Source: Bdellovibrio sp. (GTDB lineage: Bacteria; Bdellovibrionota; Bdellovibrionia; Bdellovibrionales; Bdellovibrionaceae). From it: a stretch of 40,154 nucleotides of DNA. Positions 1 to 9,081 of the stretch are shown here, in pieces. The notes below the pieces were generated by a model. That model was not told where the DNA came from, did not search any database, and was given only the letters and a program-made list of their open reading frames with translations. The position numbers were made by a program, and so were the translations under genes. Within the stretch, counting starts at the first letter, position 1; each line of letters starts with the position of its first letter. Where the stretch lies: positions 1 through 40,154 of the forward strand of contig JABWCO010000032.1 of the NCBI GenBank assembly GCA_013360185.1, written 5' to 3'.

Positions 1-1795
1 TGTCTTGCAATTGATGAAAGACTCCAAGCTTTGCCCCCTTAAAATGGGCTACGTTAAATACCGGAGAATTATTATTCATTGCACTGATGCTATCGCCAAA
101 AATATTCAGGGCAATAGCGCGAGTCACAGGATAGTTCACACTTTCTCTGAACGCAGTTAACAGCGTGGGTCCTGCCACGCTGACAACACACCGGAACTGA
201 GTTGAATTGTCAGGCCGAGTCGCTTGATGAAGCGCCAGGTGTCCGCCCGCAGAAGAACCTGCAATGGATATTCTGGAAGTGTCTCCGTTCATAATGTGGA
301 CGTTACTTTTCAAGTACTCAATAAAAGCTTTTACATCATTCGGCCCAATGCTGTACGGAGTTGCCGGTAAAGAAAAATTAGGAAATGCCACTCCTGAAGG
401 CGGCGCTAAAGTGTAGTTGATATTAAAAACCAAAAATCCAAGCTCTGCAAAAAGCCGCGCAGTGGGGCGATCAATTTCTGCGTTCCCCCCGGTCCATCCT
501 CCGCCGTGAATCCACACCATGATAGGAATATTTAAGAGCGAGCTATAATTAGAGGGAAAATGCATTTCATAAGGAATCTGGTTCCCATTAGCACCCGGAT
601 AAGTGCCATCTGTCTTTAAGTTAAAAGCGCTGCTCACGGCTAAGCTCGGTGTCACGATCACATCTGGAGAAGGACCGAAAGACGATAAGACTCCACCCGA
701 GACCCCGATTGAGCTTCCCGGTAAAATCGATATGGAAACCGCGCCGGGCCCTTGGCATCCCGCAAGAGTCACCGTCCTTGTGGCCGAGCCCGAGCCAGAA
801 ACTGACTTTGTGCATCCGGCAGCGCCAGGTCCCAGCACCTGCACGTGGCTTGCCGAAAGAGTCACATTCGAAGAACCCATATAAAAGACATTAAAGGTGA
901 CGGACTCTGATGCCTTAATTGAATATCGTGACGGCACACTGATGAAACCACTATGCACCGAGACCGGACATGTTAGCAGTCCGTTGCTCCAGCACCCGGG
1001 TAAAAAACTTGCGTAATTTTTTGCAAAGGTAGGGTTATCAAAACAGATACCACGAAAGGACGTGTACGCATCAGCAGCACAAACGCGGCAAGCACTCCAC
1101 ACCCCCGAATTCAGTCCCTGAGTTCCCACTTTGCCATTCACCGTGCAACTGCGATTGTCGTATTCAGGAACGCAGGCCCCGCCTTCTAAGACAGAGCCCG
1201 AAGCACACTGAGAAATAACACAAGCACTCCATGCATTATTGGTCCAACTTTGTATTCCACTTCCTTGCGCCGCAGAACAAGCTCGTTGGTTGCTTTGGCA
1301 AGAATTGTTTTCTAAGTGAAAACCCGTAACACAAGAAATCGCCTGGCACTGATTCCAAGAGTTCCCGTTCCAGGCACGTTGACCAGTCCCTTGCGCAATG
1401 ATGCACGACTGAGTGTTCGCAACACAGCTATTGTTTTCCAAATGAGATCCCGCGCTGCACTGACTGACAACACAAGGGTCCCAACCGCTACCGTTCCAAG
1501 TTTGCGTGTTATTCACGGCGGACCCGGCACAATTCCGAACATTGCTTACACAAAGGCCATTTTCAAGATGAAAACCGGCATCACAAGAAACAACTTCGCA
1601 ATTAGAAAGTGCGTTGACAACACCTTGTCCATTAGTAATGGCACAGGTCTCAGAGGAAGAATTTAAGGACCTAAATTCGAGTGCCTGCTCGTTTATTTCA
1701 AACGGTTGACCACAATTTTGAAAGCCAAAAATAAGCAGGAACAGAAATGCAAACTTAAGAAGATTTTTGAAAGCTTTTTTTCTATTTATTGCCAA
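1..1795 (-). CDS. Lipoprotein with Cys-rich repeats and C-terminal alpha/beta-hydrolase (esterase) domain, partial
   Basis: The open frame starts at TTG (1795-1793) with GGGAG six bases upstream and runs off the left edge, so the C-terminus is missing (598 codons present). The N-terminus is a lysine-rich signal peptide ending in GFQNC (lipid Cys about residue 28). Four to five Cys modules follow over roughly 1080-1640, each with a C-x2-G-x-H-L-E-N-x2-C core and a later W-x2-C. The rest is an alpha/beta hydrolase of the HSL/carboxylesterase type: oxyanion motif HGGGW at residues 430-434 and nucleophile elbow GSSAGG with Ser about 515. The catalytic Asp and His would lie at or beyond the edge. 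By family this should hydrolyse an ester. The Cys modules are probably disulfide-bonded surface modules (inference). The TTG start explains why an ATG-based gene call would miss the N-terminus. Confidence 0.85.
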   Translation of the reverse strand, partial: MAINRKKAFKNLLKFAFLFLLIFGFQNCGQPFEINEQALEFRSLNSSSETCAITNGQGVVNALSNCEVVSCDAGFHLENGLCVSNVRNCAGSAVNNTQTWNGSGWDPCVVSQCSAGSHLENNSCVANTQSCIIAQGTGQRAWNGNSWNQCQAISCVTGFHLENNSCQSNQRACSAAQGSGIQSWTNNAWSACVISQCASGSVLEGGACVPEYDNRSCTVNGKVGTQGLNSGVWSACRVCAADAYTSFRGICFDNPTFAKNYASFLPGCWSNGLLTCPVSVHSGFISVPSRYSIKASESVTFNVFYMGSSNVTLSASHVQVLGPGAAGCTKSVSGSGSATRTVTLAGCQGPGAVSISILPGSSIGVSGGVLSSFGPSPDVIVTPSLAVSSAFNLKTDGTYPGANGNQIPYEMHFPSNYSSLLNIPIMVWIHGGGWTGGNAEIDRPTARLFAELGFLVFNINYTLAPPSGVAFPNFSLPATPYSIGPNDVKAFIEYLKSNVHIMNGDTSRISIAGSSAGGHLALHQATRPDNSTQFRCVVSVAGPTLLTAFRESVNYPVTRAIALNIFGDSISAMNNNSPVFNVAHFKGAKLGVFHQLQD

Positions 1796-1924
1796 ATGTG
1801 ACTCCCAAAAAATCGGGGCCATGTCCTTGTGAAAACAAAGATAAACTGGATTCCCCTAAACTCTTATCGGATTAAGGTCCAGGCATCTTTAAGTAAAAAC
1901 ATGGCTCAATCTGAGAATCTTGGC

Positions 1925-1930
1925 TATAAT
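1925..1930 (+). promoter_or_regulatory. TATAAT -10 element just upstream of the small secreted protein gene
   Basis: A perfect TATAAT lies six bases before the ATG at 1937, so transcription would begin near the start codon and the mRNA could be leaderless. No good -35 hexamer is visible 17 bases upstream, and no Shine-Dalgarno sequence precedes the ATG. Confidence 0.35.
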
Positions 1931-1936
1931 ACGGAC

Positions 1937-2188
1937 ATGAAACACACAGGGATTTTTTCCTTTATCTTAGTTCTCTCTTTACCTGTTGCCGCCCAACTTG
2001 GTGCGAAACAACGCGTGGATCTAGATGATGTGCAGATCAAGGGTGAAGCTCAAAATCGCGGAATGAGTGTTCTTTCTAGAACTAAAAATTCTTTAGATGG
2101 CAGGATCACCATTCGGACTAATTTTAAGAACGAAATCATCGATGAAATCCCAGAGTATTTTTCTACGAAAAAGAAAAGCACGAACTAA
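1937..2188 (+). CDS. Small secreted hypothetical protein (83 aa)
   Basis: I chose the ATG at 1937 because it opens a clean signal peptide (MKHTGIFSFILVL..., cleavage probably after VAAQ). The longer frame from 1829 would place 36 unlike residues in front of it. The mature part is about 60 residues, hydrophilic, with an acidic LDDVQIKGE stretch near its start and a Lys-rich C-terminus. I do not recognise a domain. It converges on the AglS-like gene with 41 bases between them. Short secreted proteins with a similar DDVQIKGE-like motif may accompany gliding clusters in related bacteria, but that is recollection, not something shown here. Whether it is translated depends on the unusual TATAAT placement and the absence of an SD. 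Confidence 0.55.
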   Translation: MKHTGIFSFILVLSLPVAAQLGAKQRVDLDDVQIKGEAQNRGMSVLSRTKNSLDGRITIRTNFKNEIIDEIPEYFSTKKKSTN

Positions 2189-2229
2189 CAAGCGGCACGC
2201 ATTAAGCGTACGCAGAATAGTTTAAGGAC

Positions 2230-2802
2230 CTATTTTGTCGATGGATCGACGATAAAGTTAATGCCGGTCCAACCTTCATCGATCAACACACGCATCACTT
2301 TTTTAACATCTTCCACTGGCGCATTCACGTCGGCCTGGATATTGACTTGTCCTTTAAAATTCTTTTCCCCGCCGATTTGCAATTCAATTTGCTTCATGCG
2401 ACGAAGCATGGCGCGCAACTTAGGAACCTGCAGATCATTAGGTTCCTCCACATAGACGTTGTTTTCTCCGGCAACACTTTCTGCATCAAAGGCTACTTTG
2501 TTACCGAGGACGGATATCAAGGGGTAACTTTCCATAGGAACACCCTTGGTGGCTTTGGGAATCGTAATATCTTTTGAAATGAAAAAGACTTCTCCTGACG
2601 ACGAAAAATTCATAATCAGATAAATCACCAGAATGGAAAACATATCCACCATGGGCGCTAAGTTTAGGGCAAAATATTTTTTCTTATTTCTGCGCTCTTC
2701 TAATAAATGGCGCAAATGAACAAGATCATATTGCGGTCGAATATGATATCCGGGAATTTGCACTAAGCGATGACCTGAACCTTTGACTTTATCTGCCGAC
2801 AT
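2230..2802 (-). CDS. ExbD/TolR-family proton-channel subunit (AglS-like)
   Basis: This is a 190-residue biopolymer transport protein. A cytoplasmic N-terminus of about 45 residues precedes a single membrane span at about 46-66. The span begins LNLAPMVDMFSILV; Asp53 matches the proton-carrying Asp of ExbD/TolR/MotB-type proteins. The C-terminal 120 residues form the periplasmic domain. The N-terminal extension is longer than in typical ExbD. The gene follows the other ExbD-like gene by six bases and has its own SD (AGGAAATT-ATG). With the TolQ-like gene upstream it makes a three-gene motor unit, the same composition as the AglRQS motor that powers gliding in Myxococcus by proton motive force. 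Exact assignment to AglS or AglQ is inferred from order and context. Confidence 0.85.
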   Translation of the reverse strand: MSADKVKGSGHRLVQIPGYHIRPQYDLVHLRHLLEERRNKKKYFALNLAPMVDMFSILVIYLIMNFSSSGEVFFISKDITIPKATKGVPMESYPLISVLGNKVAFDAESVAGENNVYVEEPNDLQVPKLRAMLRRMKQIELQIGGEKNFKGQVNIQADVNAPVEDVKKVMRVLIDEGWTGINFIVDPSTK

Positions 2803-2808
2803 AATTTC

Positions 2809-3255
2809 CTATTGGGGATTGATTCCCACATCCGGCCAGTCTGAAGCCACCAGCAAATCGTACATTTTAATCATATCCCCATACAACACACTGGCATCCG
2901 TGTTTAGCACCACATCTTTCTTTTTTGGAAAGCGCTGCCGCCAGGTCCCTAACAAAGTTTGAATCCGATCCTTGGCGACGTCCCCACCTAAATTCGGCAC
3001 CACTGTTTCAATTTCGTCTTCTTTTAGTACCACTCGGTCTTTAAAAACTGTGACCGCCAATGAAACTTTCTTTTCGTCGTTCACAGGTGGCGGAGCTTCT
3101 GTGGGAGGAGCTTCACTCGTCGTGGTCTTTTCAATACTGGTCGGCATTGACTCCAATTGCACCCACGCTGCCGTCATCAAAAGAAAGCAAATCAACACTG
3201 AAAACAGGTCGATAAAGGGGGTTAGATTTGGCTCGTTACCACCACCACCAGACAC
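2809..3255 (-). CDS. ExbD/TolR-family proton-channel subunit (AglQ-like)
   Basis: This is a 148-residue ExbD/TolR protein with a very short Gly-rich cytoplasmic N-terminus. A membrane span at about 12-31 starts PNLTPFIDLFSVL, and Asp16 is the expected proton-binding residue. A Pro/Thr/Glu-rich linker (residues 45-60) leads to the periplasmic domain. The start is GTG at 3255, supported by AAGGG about eight bases upstream; the TolQ stop lies three bases before it. Having two different ExbD-like proteins with one TolQ-like protein is characteristic of gliding motors of the AglRQS type rather than of TonB-ExbBD. Confidence 0.85.
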   Translation of the reverse strand: MSGGGGNEPNLTPFIDLFSVLICFLLMTAAWVQLESMPTSIEKTTTSEAPPTEAPPPVNDEKKVSLAVTVFKDRVVLKEDEIETVVPNLGGDVAKDRIQTLLGTWRQRFPKKKDVVLNTDASVLYGDMIKMYDLLVASDWPDVGINPQ

Positions 3256-3258
3256 GGA

Positions 3259-3906
3259 CTATCCCTTCATGATTTTATCTTTGTTGACCAAGATAAAATT
3301 CAAAGTCGCCACGCTGGCCTCATGGACATCATCAATAACTCGTGTGGACCAAGACACCAGCCAACCCCACGCGGCAAATAATACGATAGAAACCAACAAT
3401 CCAAATCCTGTCGCATTCAGGGCCTCAGCAATAGAGCTGGCAAGAACTTTGGCCTTGTCCGCCGGCGGAAGATTAGCAACAGCTCCGAAGGCGGCAATCA
3501 TACCACTCACCGTTCCCAGCAATCCCAAAAGAACAGCTACGTTAGCTAACGCAGATAATAGGTCAATACGTCGACCTAGCCGGGGAATTTCACGTAACGC
3601 AACGGCATCCATCGCCGTCTGCACTTCTTCAGCACTAGAGCCATTCGCCACCGACACCAGTCCGGCTCTGACGATATTGGAAAGGGGCCCTTTGCTTTGC
3701 GAGACCGCGCTGATTGCTCTCTGCAACTGTCCCTGCATGCAGTAGGATTGAATAAAATTAAGCAGTTCATCCTTATCCACCGACGACGCTGCCTTTAAAG
3801 TCATAGCTCTTTCGACAACAATGGCGACACCCGCCGCCGAACAGCCTGCAATTGGGAACATAATATACCAGTGTCCAAGAAACACTTCCCCAAATTCTTT
3901 TAACAT
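3259..3906 (-). CDS. MotA/TolQ/ExbB-family proton-channel protein (AglR-like)
   Basis: This is a 215-residue inner-membrane protein of the MotA/TolQ/ExbB family. The first hydrophobic segment is at about residues 13-33. The two other segments lie in the second half and contain the small-residue-rich stretch ALANVAVLLGLLGTVSGMIA, typical of the family core. I placed the start at the ATG at 3906, which has GGAGAG six bases upstream, rather than nine codons further upstream where no SD is seen. It heads the three-gene motor unit and lies 114 bases downstream of the GltG-like gene, with a palindrome between them. The expected role is the stator of a proton-driven motor coupled to the trans-envelope Glt complex. 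Confidence 0.87.
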   Translation of the reverse strand: MLKEFGEVFLGHWYIMFPIAGCSAAGVAIVVERAMTLKAASSVDKDELLNFIQSYCMQGQLQRAISAVSQSKGPLSNIVRAGLVSVANGSSAEEVQTAMDAVALREIPRLGRRIDLLSALANVAVLLGLLGTVSGMIAAFGAVANLPPADKAKVLASSIAEALNATGFGLLVSIVLFAAWGWLVSWSTRVIDDVHEASVATLNFILVNKDKIMKG

Positions 3907-3936
3907 ATTCTCTCCATAAAAAAAGGAACTCATCCG

Positions 3937-3955
3937 TGTACATTCAAATGGTACA
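3937..3955. repeat. Imperfect palindrome upstream of the motor genes
   Basis: TGTAC and GTACA arms flank an AT-rich centre immediately upstream of the TolQ-like gene. It could be an operator or chance; there is no independent support. Confidence 0.25.
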
Positions 3956-3983
3956 TGAGCAATGAGTAGAAATCAAAACACAG

Positions 3984-4003
3984 AAAGAGAGAACACTCTC
4001 TTT
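3984..4003. terminator. Hairpin between GltG-like and AglR-like genes
   Basis: A perfect 8-bp stem (AAAGAGAG / CTCTCTTT) encloses a four-base loop. A T-run follows on the plus strand (to 4007). On the minus strand, which carries the genes, only three Ts lie within the stem and CTGTG follows, so termination would be weak. It may attenuate transcription between the structural genes and the motor genes. Confidence 0.4.
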
Positions 4004-4020
4004 TTTTGAAAATAAGTGCT

Positions 4021-5892
4021 CTAGTTTTTACCGAATGGGAAACCGATATTAGCCACGGTCGACTGACCATTCTTCGAGGCCGGGAATCTCATTTTTCTAA
4101 AGACACCCATAACGCAGTTATTAAGAACTTCGCCTTGGCCAAGCTCCGATCTCTTCACAGAGACATTAGTGACAACTCCTGCTGCGGAAATAGACCACTC
4201 GTACTCTACCCTGCCAGCTAGACTTGAATCCTGAAACAAGGCCCGTTCGTAGCAGCGATGGATGTCATTCAAGTGACGATTGACGATCTTCATCACTTCC
4301 GTGTTATTCAAACCTTGAGGGGCCGACGGTGTTTCAAATTTTGGCGTACCTAAGACGGCGCCTCCGACTCGGCGTTTGCCGGCCATCCCACCTGCAGCTT
4401 GCGCATACCCTTGTTGACCTGCTCGCTGGCCAAGACTTGGAGCTTCGCCCGACGAAGCTGCCGCTTGCCCCACTTTTGATTTAAGTGCGCCGACCAAACC
4501 AGAGGTTTTTAACGACGGAGCTCCCGCCGCTGAGGGGGCATTGATCTTTAAATTGGGAGCACTTGGTGCAGCTGCAGGCGCCGCTGAATTAAACACATCT
4601 GCAAAACTGTCCGCCGTTGTCGTGGGCTTTGCTGGAGCAGGCGCCGCCGGGGCTGGCTTAGCTACAGCTTTTTGCGGCGCTTGAGGAGCCGGGGTCCGCA
4701 CAAATTTTTCGACGGGCTTTTTAGGAGCTTTCGGCTTTGGCTTTGTCACAATTTTCTGCTCAGGAACAACAGGCTGTGGCTTTGGTTCTTCAACCGGCGG
4801 AGGTGGTTCTGGTTTTGGCGGCAATGGCGGAGCTGCTAAAATCTGCACCGGTGGTGCAACCAAAAGTTTTGCAAATCGCGGAGGAACATTGTCCACCTTG
4901 GGTGCCTCATTCTTTGGCGCGGAAAATAGCACAACCAGGCTGACCACAAGGTGAATTGCGACTGAAATCTGAATGGCCTTTTTAAAGACTTCCCGATTTT
5001 CAATCCACGTCTTGGTCACTAACGGCCTGGGTACCTCGACATAGCGCATGTGTAAACTTACGTCTTCACCCAAGTCAAAAGTAGCCACGTCCTTCAATCT
5101 TAACTGAAATGCGTAAGAACTTCCTTGATCCTGAGCCAGGCGTTTTTCAACGGCTTGCTCTTTTGAATAGTCAAAGTCGGTGCCCGAAAGACGCCACTTC
5201 AAACCTTTTGGAATCTTAAAATATCCAGCACCAGCAACATTTTTTCCAAGATTCAGTTTGTGGCCCAGTGAGGGAACATAGATGGGCTCAAAAGGTGTCT
5301 TACCCACTATAAATTCATCGCCCGCCATAAATTGCCGAACATCTAAGATGTCCTGACCCCAAGTAACCACTCCCTGCAAAACAATACCCTGCATCTGCAA
5401 GGCATTGATATCTTGTTCAGATTCCAACTGCAAACTTTTGGACACCTTGTGCAGACGCCGCGACACTTGGGTCAAGGCAAAGGGGTCTTCTTCGTCAGCA
5501 GCCTGAGGAGCGACCGGAATTGCGGGAGCTGATGCTTTCGCAGCCACAACAGCGGGTGCTAAAGTTTGCTCATCATCCCCCACCACATCTTCAAAAATAA
5601 CTTCAAAAATCAGTCGTCCTGCTTCAAATGATCCGCTTTTTAACAATCGCACTTCGTGACGACGCTCTCCCCTTACAAAAATCCCATTGGTAGAATTCAG
5701 GTCAGCAACAAGCACTTGCTTCTTATCCACAGAGATAGAACCGTGTGCCCGCGACAAATGACTATGATCCGGTAAAGAGATATGGCATTGAGGACCACGT
5801 CCAAAAACGACGGGAAACTGCGCGAATTGTGCAGAATAAATCACACCCGTTCTATTTTTGACATTAACTTTAATTCGCCCATTGCCATTCAT
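4021..5892 (-). CDS. FHA-domain trans-envelope protein with AgmX/PglI (TonB-like) C-terminal domain, GltG-like
   Basis: This is a 623-residue protein. An N-terminal FHA domain (about 26-90) contains GRG at 31-33, SRAHG at 47-51 and DLNSTNG at 64-70, the phosphothreonine-binding signature. A cytoplasmic region follows, then one membrane span at about 305-325 and a long Pro/Lys/Ala-rich periplasmic stretch (about 340-430). The C-terminal domain (about 525-620) has the pattern CYE...L...GRVEYEWSI...G.V...V and a final FPFGKN, as in AgmX/PglI C-terminal domains. This architecture matches GltG of the Myxococcus gliding complex, where the inner-membrane protein spans the periplasm. It starts 12 bases after the large TPR gene and is probably co-transcribed. 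The SD is weak. Confidence 0.88.
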   Translation of the reverse strand: MNGNGRIKVNVKNRTGVIYSAQFAQFPVVFGRGPQCHISLPDHSHLSRAHGSISVDKKQVLVADLNSTNGIFVRGERRHEVRLLKSGSFEAGRLIFEVIFEDVVGDDEQTLAPAVVAAKASAPAIPVAPQAADEEDPFALTQVSRRLHKVSKSLQLESEQDINALQMQGIVLQGVVTWGQDILDVRQFMAGDEFIVGKTPFEPIYVPSLGHKLNLGKNVAGAGYFKIPKGLKWRLSGTDFDYSKEQAVEKRLAQDQGSSYAFQLRLKDVATFDLGEDVSLHMRYVEVPRPLVTKTWIENREVFKKAIQISVAIHLVVSLVVLFSAPKNEAPKVDNVPPRFAKLLVAPPVQILAAPPLPPKPEPPPPVEEPKPQPVVPEQKIVTKPKPKAPKKPVEKFVRTPAPQAPQKAVAKPAPAAPAPAKPTTTADSFADVFNSAAPAAAPSAPNLKINAPSAAGAPSLKTSGLVGALKSKVGQAAASSGEAPSLGQRAGQQGYAQAAGGMAGKRRVGGAVLGTPKFETPSAPQGLNNTEVMKIVNRHLNDIHRCYERALFQDSSLAGRVEYEWSISAAGVVTNVSVKRSELGQGEVLNNCVMGVFRKMRFPASKNGQSTVANIGFPFGKN

Positions 5893-5904
5893 AGCTGTTT
5901 ACCA

Positions 5905-8900
5905 CTATTTCAATTTTGCCCAAGGATGTACAATTCCCGTTAACGAACCTGCAGCTTTTAATCGCGATCCAAGTTGTCCCGCCTTTTTATCAAACTTAAA
6001 TTTTCGGTACATACCCGTAAATCCTGCTAAAGCCACAGCTTGTCGCGGATTCTTTTTCAAAGCTTCTTGAAAAGTACTTGCCGCAAGATCCAGTTGGTTC
6101 ATATACAAATAAATCATTCCGATTTGCGCAATGACTCCCGCGTCACCGGGTGCGATTTCCAACATGCGATTTAAAACCACAAAAGCAGCGGGATAATCTT
6201 GGCCTCGCACAAAACTTTCTGCTAAACGCTGCAGAAGTTGCAAATTGCGGGGATCTTTATAAAGACCTTTTCTTAGACTTTCTATTTCCGTTGGCATTCC
6301 ATTGCCAGCCTTTAAGATGGTGCGGGTCTCTTGCGATTCATCCACAGTCACAGCACCGAGGGTCCGGCAGGACTCCACGAAACGCGTAAAAATATCGTAA
6401 GCTTCTGCTGATTCCATGCACTTTTTAAAATAGCTTTTAGCAGACTGAGTGTAATTGGCGATCTGCGGGCTTAGTACTTTCCCTAACTGCTCGCGAGTCA
6501 TACCCGCAGGCGTCGGAGCATTTTTTAGAAATCCAACGAAATCTAAATGCGCCTGACCGACCATCGACAAAGAGGCAATGGCCCAACGGCCTACGCCCAG
6601 ATTCATCACGGACTGCATCTGTCTTTCGAATTCTTGCAAGGCCTTGATTTTTTGCTGCAGCAACTGGGGCGTGAATGACTCGCCTTTGCCAAAGTTCTTA
6701 AATTGATTCAGCTCTTGCAAAGCGACGATAAAACTTGCATGACCTAACATGTTTTTTTCGACATCACTGTGGGCCGACTGCTGTGCCGCTTTCCTTAAAA
6801 GGGCAATCGCATCTATACCTGGTGCACGTCGATAGCTAGCAATACCTTGATAATAGGCCCCCGGCAAACCACCTAACTTACTCGCAACTTTATCGAGCTC
6901 GCTCCATCGACCCGCCATAAAAAGAACCCGCGCCGCATTTTCGTTTTGACCGACTTGTAAATACATTTGCGCTGCATCCTCGCTGTCTCCCAGCTGCTCA
7001 TACAGAAGGGCTGACTGTTGGGCGTATTCTTTTGCACTCGGATCCGAGGCAAACTTTTGCGAAAAAGCCCCAAGATAGCCTGCAGCCCTACGATAATCTG
7101 CGGTGACCAAAGCCATTTGTGCCATCGACAACAACACTTCTTTAGCTTTGGCAGAACTTGCAAACTGACCTAAAAATTGCTCACCAACTTCAAAGGCCTT
7201 AAAGTCATTATTCGCCTTCAAGGACGTAAACGCCTCTAACAAAGCATTTTCTCCGACCGAGGAGCCTTTATTATTTTGTGCAAATTTTAAAAATTTGTCG
7301 GCATAGTCCTTAGAAGAAAAGTCGCCGGCGATAGAGCGCACGTTTTTAAGTTGTGCCTGTCCCATGACCGTTTGAATTTCATTCTTGACCTCTTGACTCA
7401 GCGGATTGCGCGCCACTAAAGCATTGCCCGCTTGAACCAGGCCTTTCATATCGTCGCGAAGATAATAACAGTCCAAGACTAACAGTGCCGCTTGTTTCAC
7501 ATAGATATCCCGCGGAAAGCGACCGATATAATACTTCAAAGCTTTCACTGCTGCGGCATAGTTCTGCTCGTCATAAAGACTTTTTCCTAAATTGTACGTG
7601 ATCTTCGGTATCTCAGAATCCTGGGGATACTTCTTGAGATAGGCATTAGCTGAGGCTCTAAAACCATGCCGTCCTTGCACCTTATCGATATTCGAAAGAC
7701 TGTTAATGTCTTTAAAGGATTCGATAAAGGACTGAATCGATGATGATAAATAGTCCTTCGCCTTTTTGGGATCTTTCGTTCGGGTCGCTAAAGTTTGATA
7801 ACCAATTCCCGACTCCACATAGTGGCCGGCGTGAAAGTTCGCTTCCGCTTTATTGATTTCCATTTCAGTGCGATATTTACTTTTTTTAAATATCCATAAA
7901 TAACTGTCATAGGCCGCCACAGCTTGCAGCAAAGAATCTTTTTGTTTTCGTTTCATTGCCTGGGAATGCGTTGCCGTAGCAATGTCTCTTAGAAGAGGTT
8001 CATATTTAGCAAAGTCTTTGTTCTCGCCCTTTAATATCCACAAGGTCTGTGCGACTTCTTTGGCAGAATCCTTCGGATAATCAACAAGTTTTGCCACCTT
8101 AAAGGCTTGATAGAAGTTTTCCATCGCCTCACGCTTTTGACTTGAATCATCCGCTAAACGCAAAACCTCGTACCAAGCTTGGGCCGCGTCCGCATGCCGA
8201 CTCTTAACTGAAAAACGACGTCCCAATCGCATCAAAACTCGGCGATAACTCGCTTTATCGAAGGCCGCTTTGCGATAGTATTCAATCGGCCGCGCGTACT
8301 GGGGATTCTGCGCAAGCTCAGCGGGTTTCAATTCAGTTATTGGCCAGACGCTGCCAATGAGAGCTTCCTCACGAATATCACTTTTTTTGGATTGATCGTT
8401 TTCTAATGTCAAAACTTGATTAAATGCCGCCATTGAATCCACGAACTTATCAAGCTGGATGTAACTCATCGCCGCTTTGTAATAGGCCGCGGACGTAATG
8501 GGGCTCGTAGGCCGCTTAAGAACATTAAGATACTGCTCCAACGCGAACTCGTAATCTTTTTTATCAAAATAAATATTTCCGACGATGTACTGAGACTCAT
8601 CGATAAGAGCACTCTGTGGAAACTTGTCGATAATTTGCTTATAAACCTTTAAAGCGTTCTCCGGCTCTCCTAATTCTCTGTACTCATGGGCCAACGCAAA
8701 CATCGCTTTATCTAAAGCCGTGTATTGAGGGTATCGGTCGATCAACGCTTTATAGGACTCAATAGCGTCCAACTTAGGACGCTTTTCACCGGTAAAATCT
8801 AACTCTTCCGCAGGAGTGTTAGGATTGGCTTCAACTTTTATTGAATACATATAGCGGGCTTTATCGGCATAAAGCTCTGCTAACATCAAATACAAATCTG

Positions 8901-9081
8901 GCAAGAACTGAATCTCTTGCGGGTTCTTCATACGAAGCTTCGTCACTTCGATCGACTTCTCGATGCGCTTTAAATTATCTTTTAACTGCAAAAGACCTTT
9001 AGAGTCCTTCTTTTGCGCCACGGCCGAAAAGGAAACAGCGAAAACAATGAAACCACTCATGGCACCAGACCAAAACTTCAT
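5905..9081 (-). CDS. Large periplasmic TPR-repeat protein of the gliding locus (GltD/GltE-like)
   Basis: This is a 1058-residue exported protein made almost wholly of tetratricopeptide-like helical repeats. I chose the ATG at 9081 because AGAGGAA lies just upstream and a signal peptide (MKFWSGAMSGFIVFAV..., ending SAVAQ) begins there. Its ATG overlaps the TGA of the upstream TPR gene as ATGA, so the two are translationally coupled. Clear repeats lie near residues 125-190 (motifs such as YKQIIDKFPQSALIDES) and at the C-terminus near 940-1030 (LNRMLEIAPGDAGVIAQIG). Proteins of this kind in Glt systems connect the inner-membrane complex to the outer membrane. Which Glt TPR protein it matches cannot be settled by eye. 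Confidence 0.82.
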   Translation of the reverse strand: MKFWSGAMSGFIVFAVSFSAVAQKKDSKGLLQLKDNLKRIEKSIEVTKLRMKNPQEIQFLPDLYLMLAELYADKARYMYSIKVEANPNTPAEELDFTGEKRPKLDAIESYKALIDRYPQYTALDKAMFALAHEYRELGEPENALKVYKQIIDKFPQSALIDESQYIVGNIYFDKKDYEFALEQYLNVLKRPTSPITSAAYYKAAMSYIQLDKFVDSMAAFNQVLTLENDQSKKSDIREEALIGSVWPITELKPAELAQNPQYARPIEYYRKAAFDKASYRRVLMRLGRRFSVKSRHADAAQAWYEVLRLADDSSQKREAMENFYQAFKVAKLVDYPKDSAKEVAQTLWILKGENKDFAKYEPLLRDIATATHSQAMKRKQKDSLLQAVAAYDSYLWIFKKSKYRTEMEINKAEANFHAGHYVESGIGYQTLATRTKDPKKAKDYLSSSIQSFIESFKDINSLSNIDKVQGRHGFRASANAYLKKYPQDSEIPKITYNLGKSLYDEQNYAAAVKALKYYIGRFPRDIYVKQAALLVLDCYYLRDDMKGLVQAGNALVARNPLSQEVKNEIQTVMGQAQLKNVRSIAGDFSSKDYADKFLKFAQNNKGSSVGENALLEAFTSLKANNDFKAFEVGEQFLGQFASSAKAKEVLLSMAQMALVTADYRRAAGYLGAFSQKFASDPSAKEYAQQSALLYEQLGDSEDAAQMYLQVGQNENAARVLFMAGRWSELDKVASKLGGLPGAYYQGIASYRRAPGIDAIALLRKAAQQSAHSDVEKNMLGHASFIVALQELNQFKNFGKGESFTPQLLQQKIKALQEFERQMQSVMNLGVGRWAIASLSMVGQAHLDFVGFLKNAPTPAGMTREQLGKVLSPQIANYTQSAKSYFKKCMESAEAYDIFTRFVESCRTLGAVTVDESQETRTILKAGNGMPTEIESLRKGLYKDPRNLQLLQRLAESFVRGQDYPAAFVVLNRMLEIAPGDAGVIAQIGMIYLYMNQLDLAASTFQEALKKNPRQAVALAGFTGMYRKFKFDKKAGQLGSRLKAAGSLTGIVHPWAKLK

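Noticed and set aside
1316-1666. 116-codon plus-strand frame
   Set aside because: It is antisense to the Cys-rich repeats of the esterase lipoprotein; its regularity reflects those repeats.
2189-2229. Possible terminator between the converging small gene and the AglS-like gene
   Set aside because: Only a short GCGTACGC palindrome is present, without a T-run on either strand.
2972-3745. 257-codon plus-strand frame
   Set aside because: It is antisense to the ExbD-like and TolQ-like genes, which have clear family motifs. It is a shadow.
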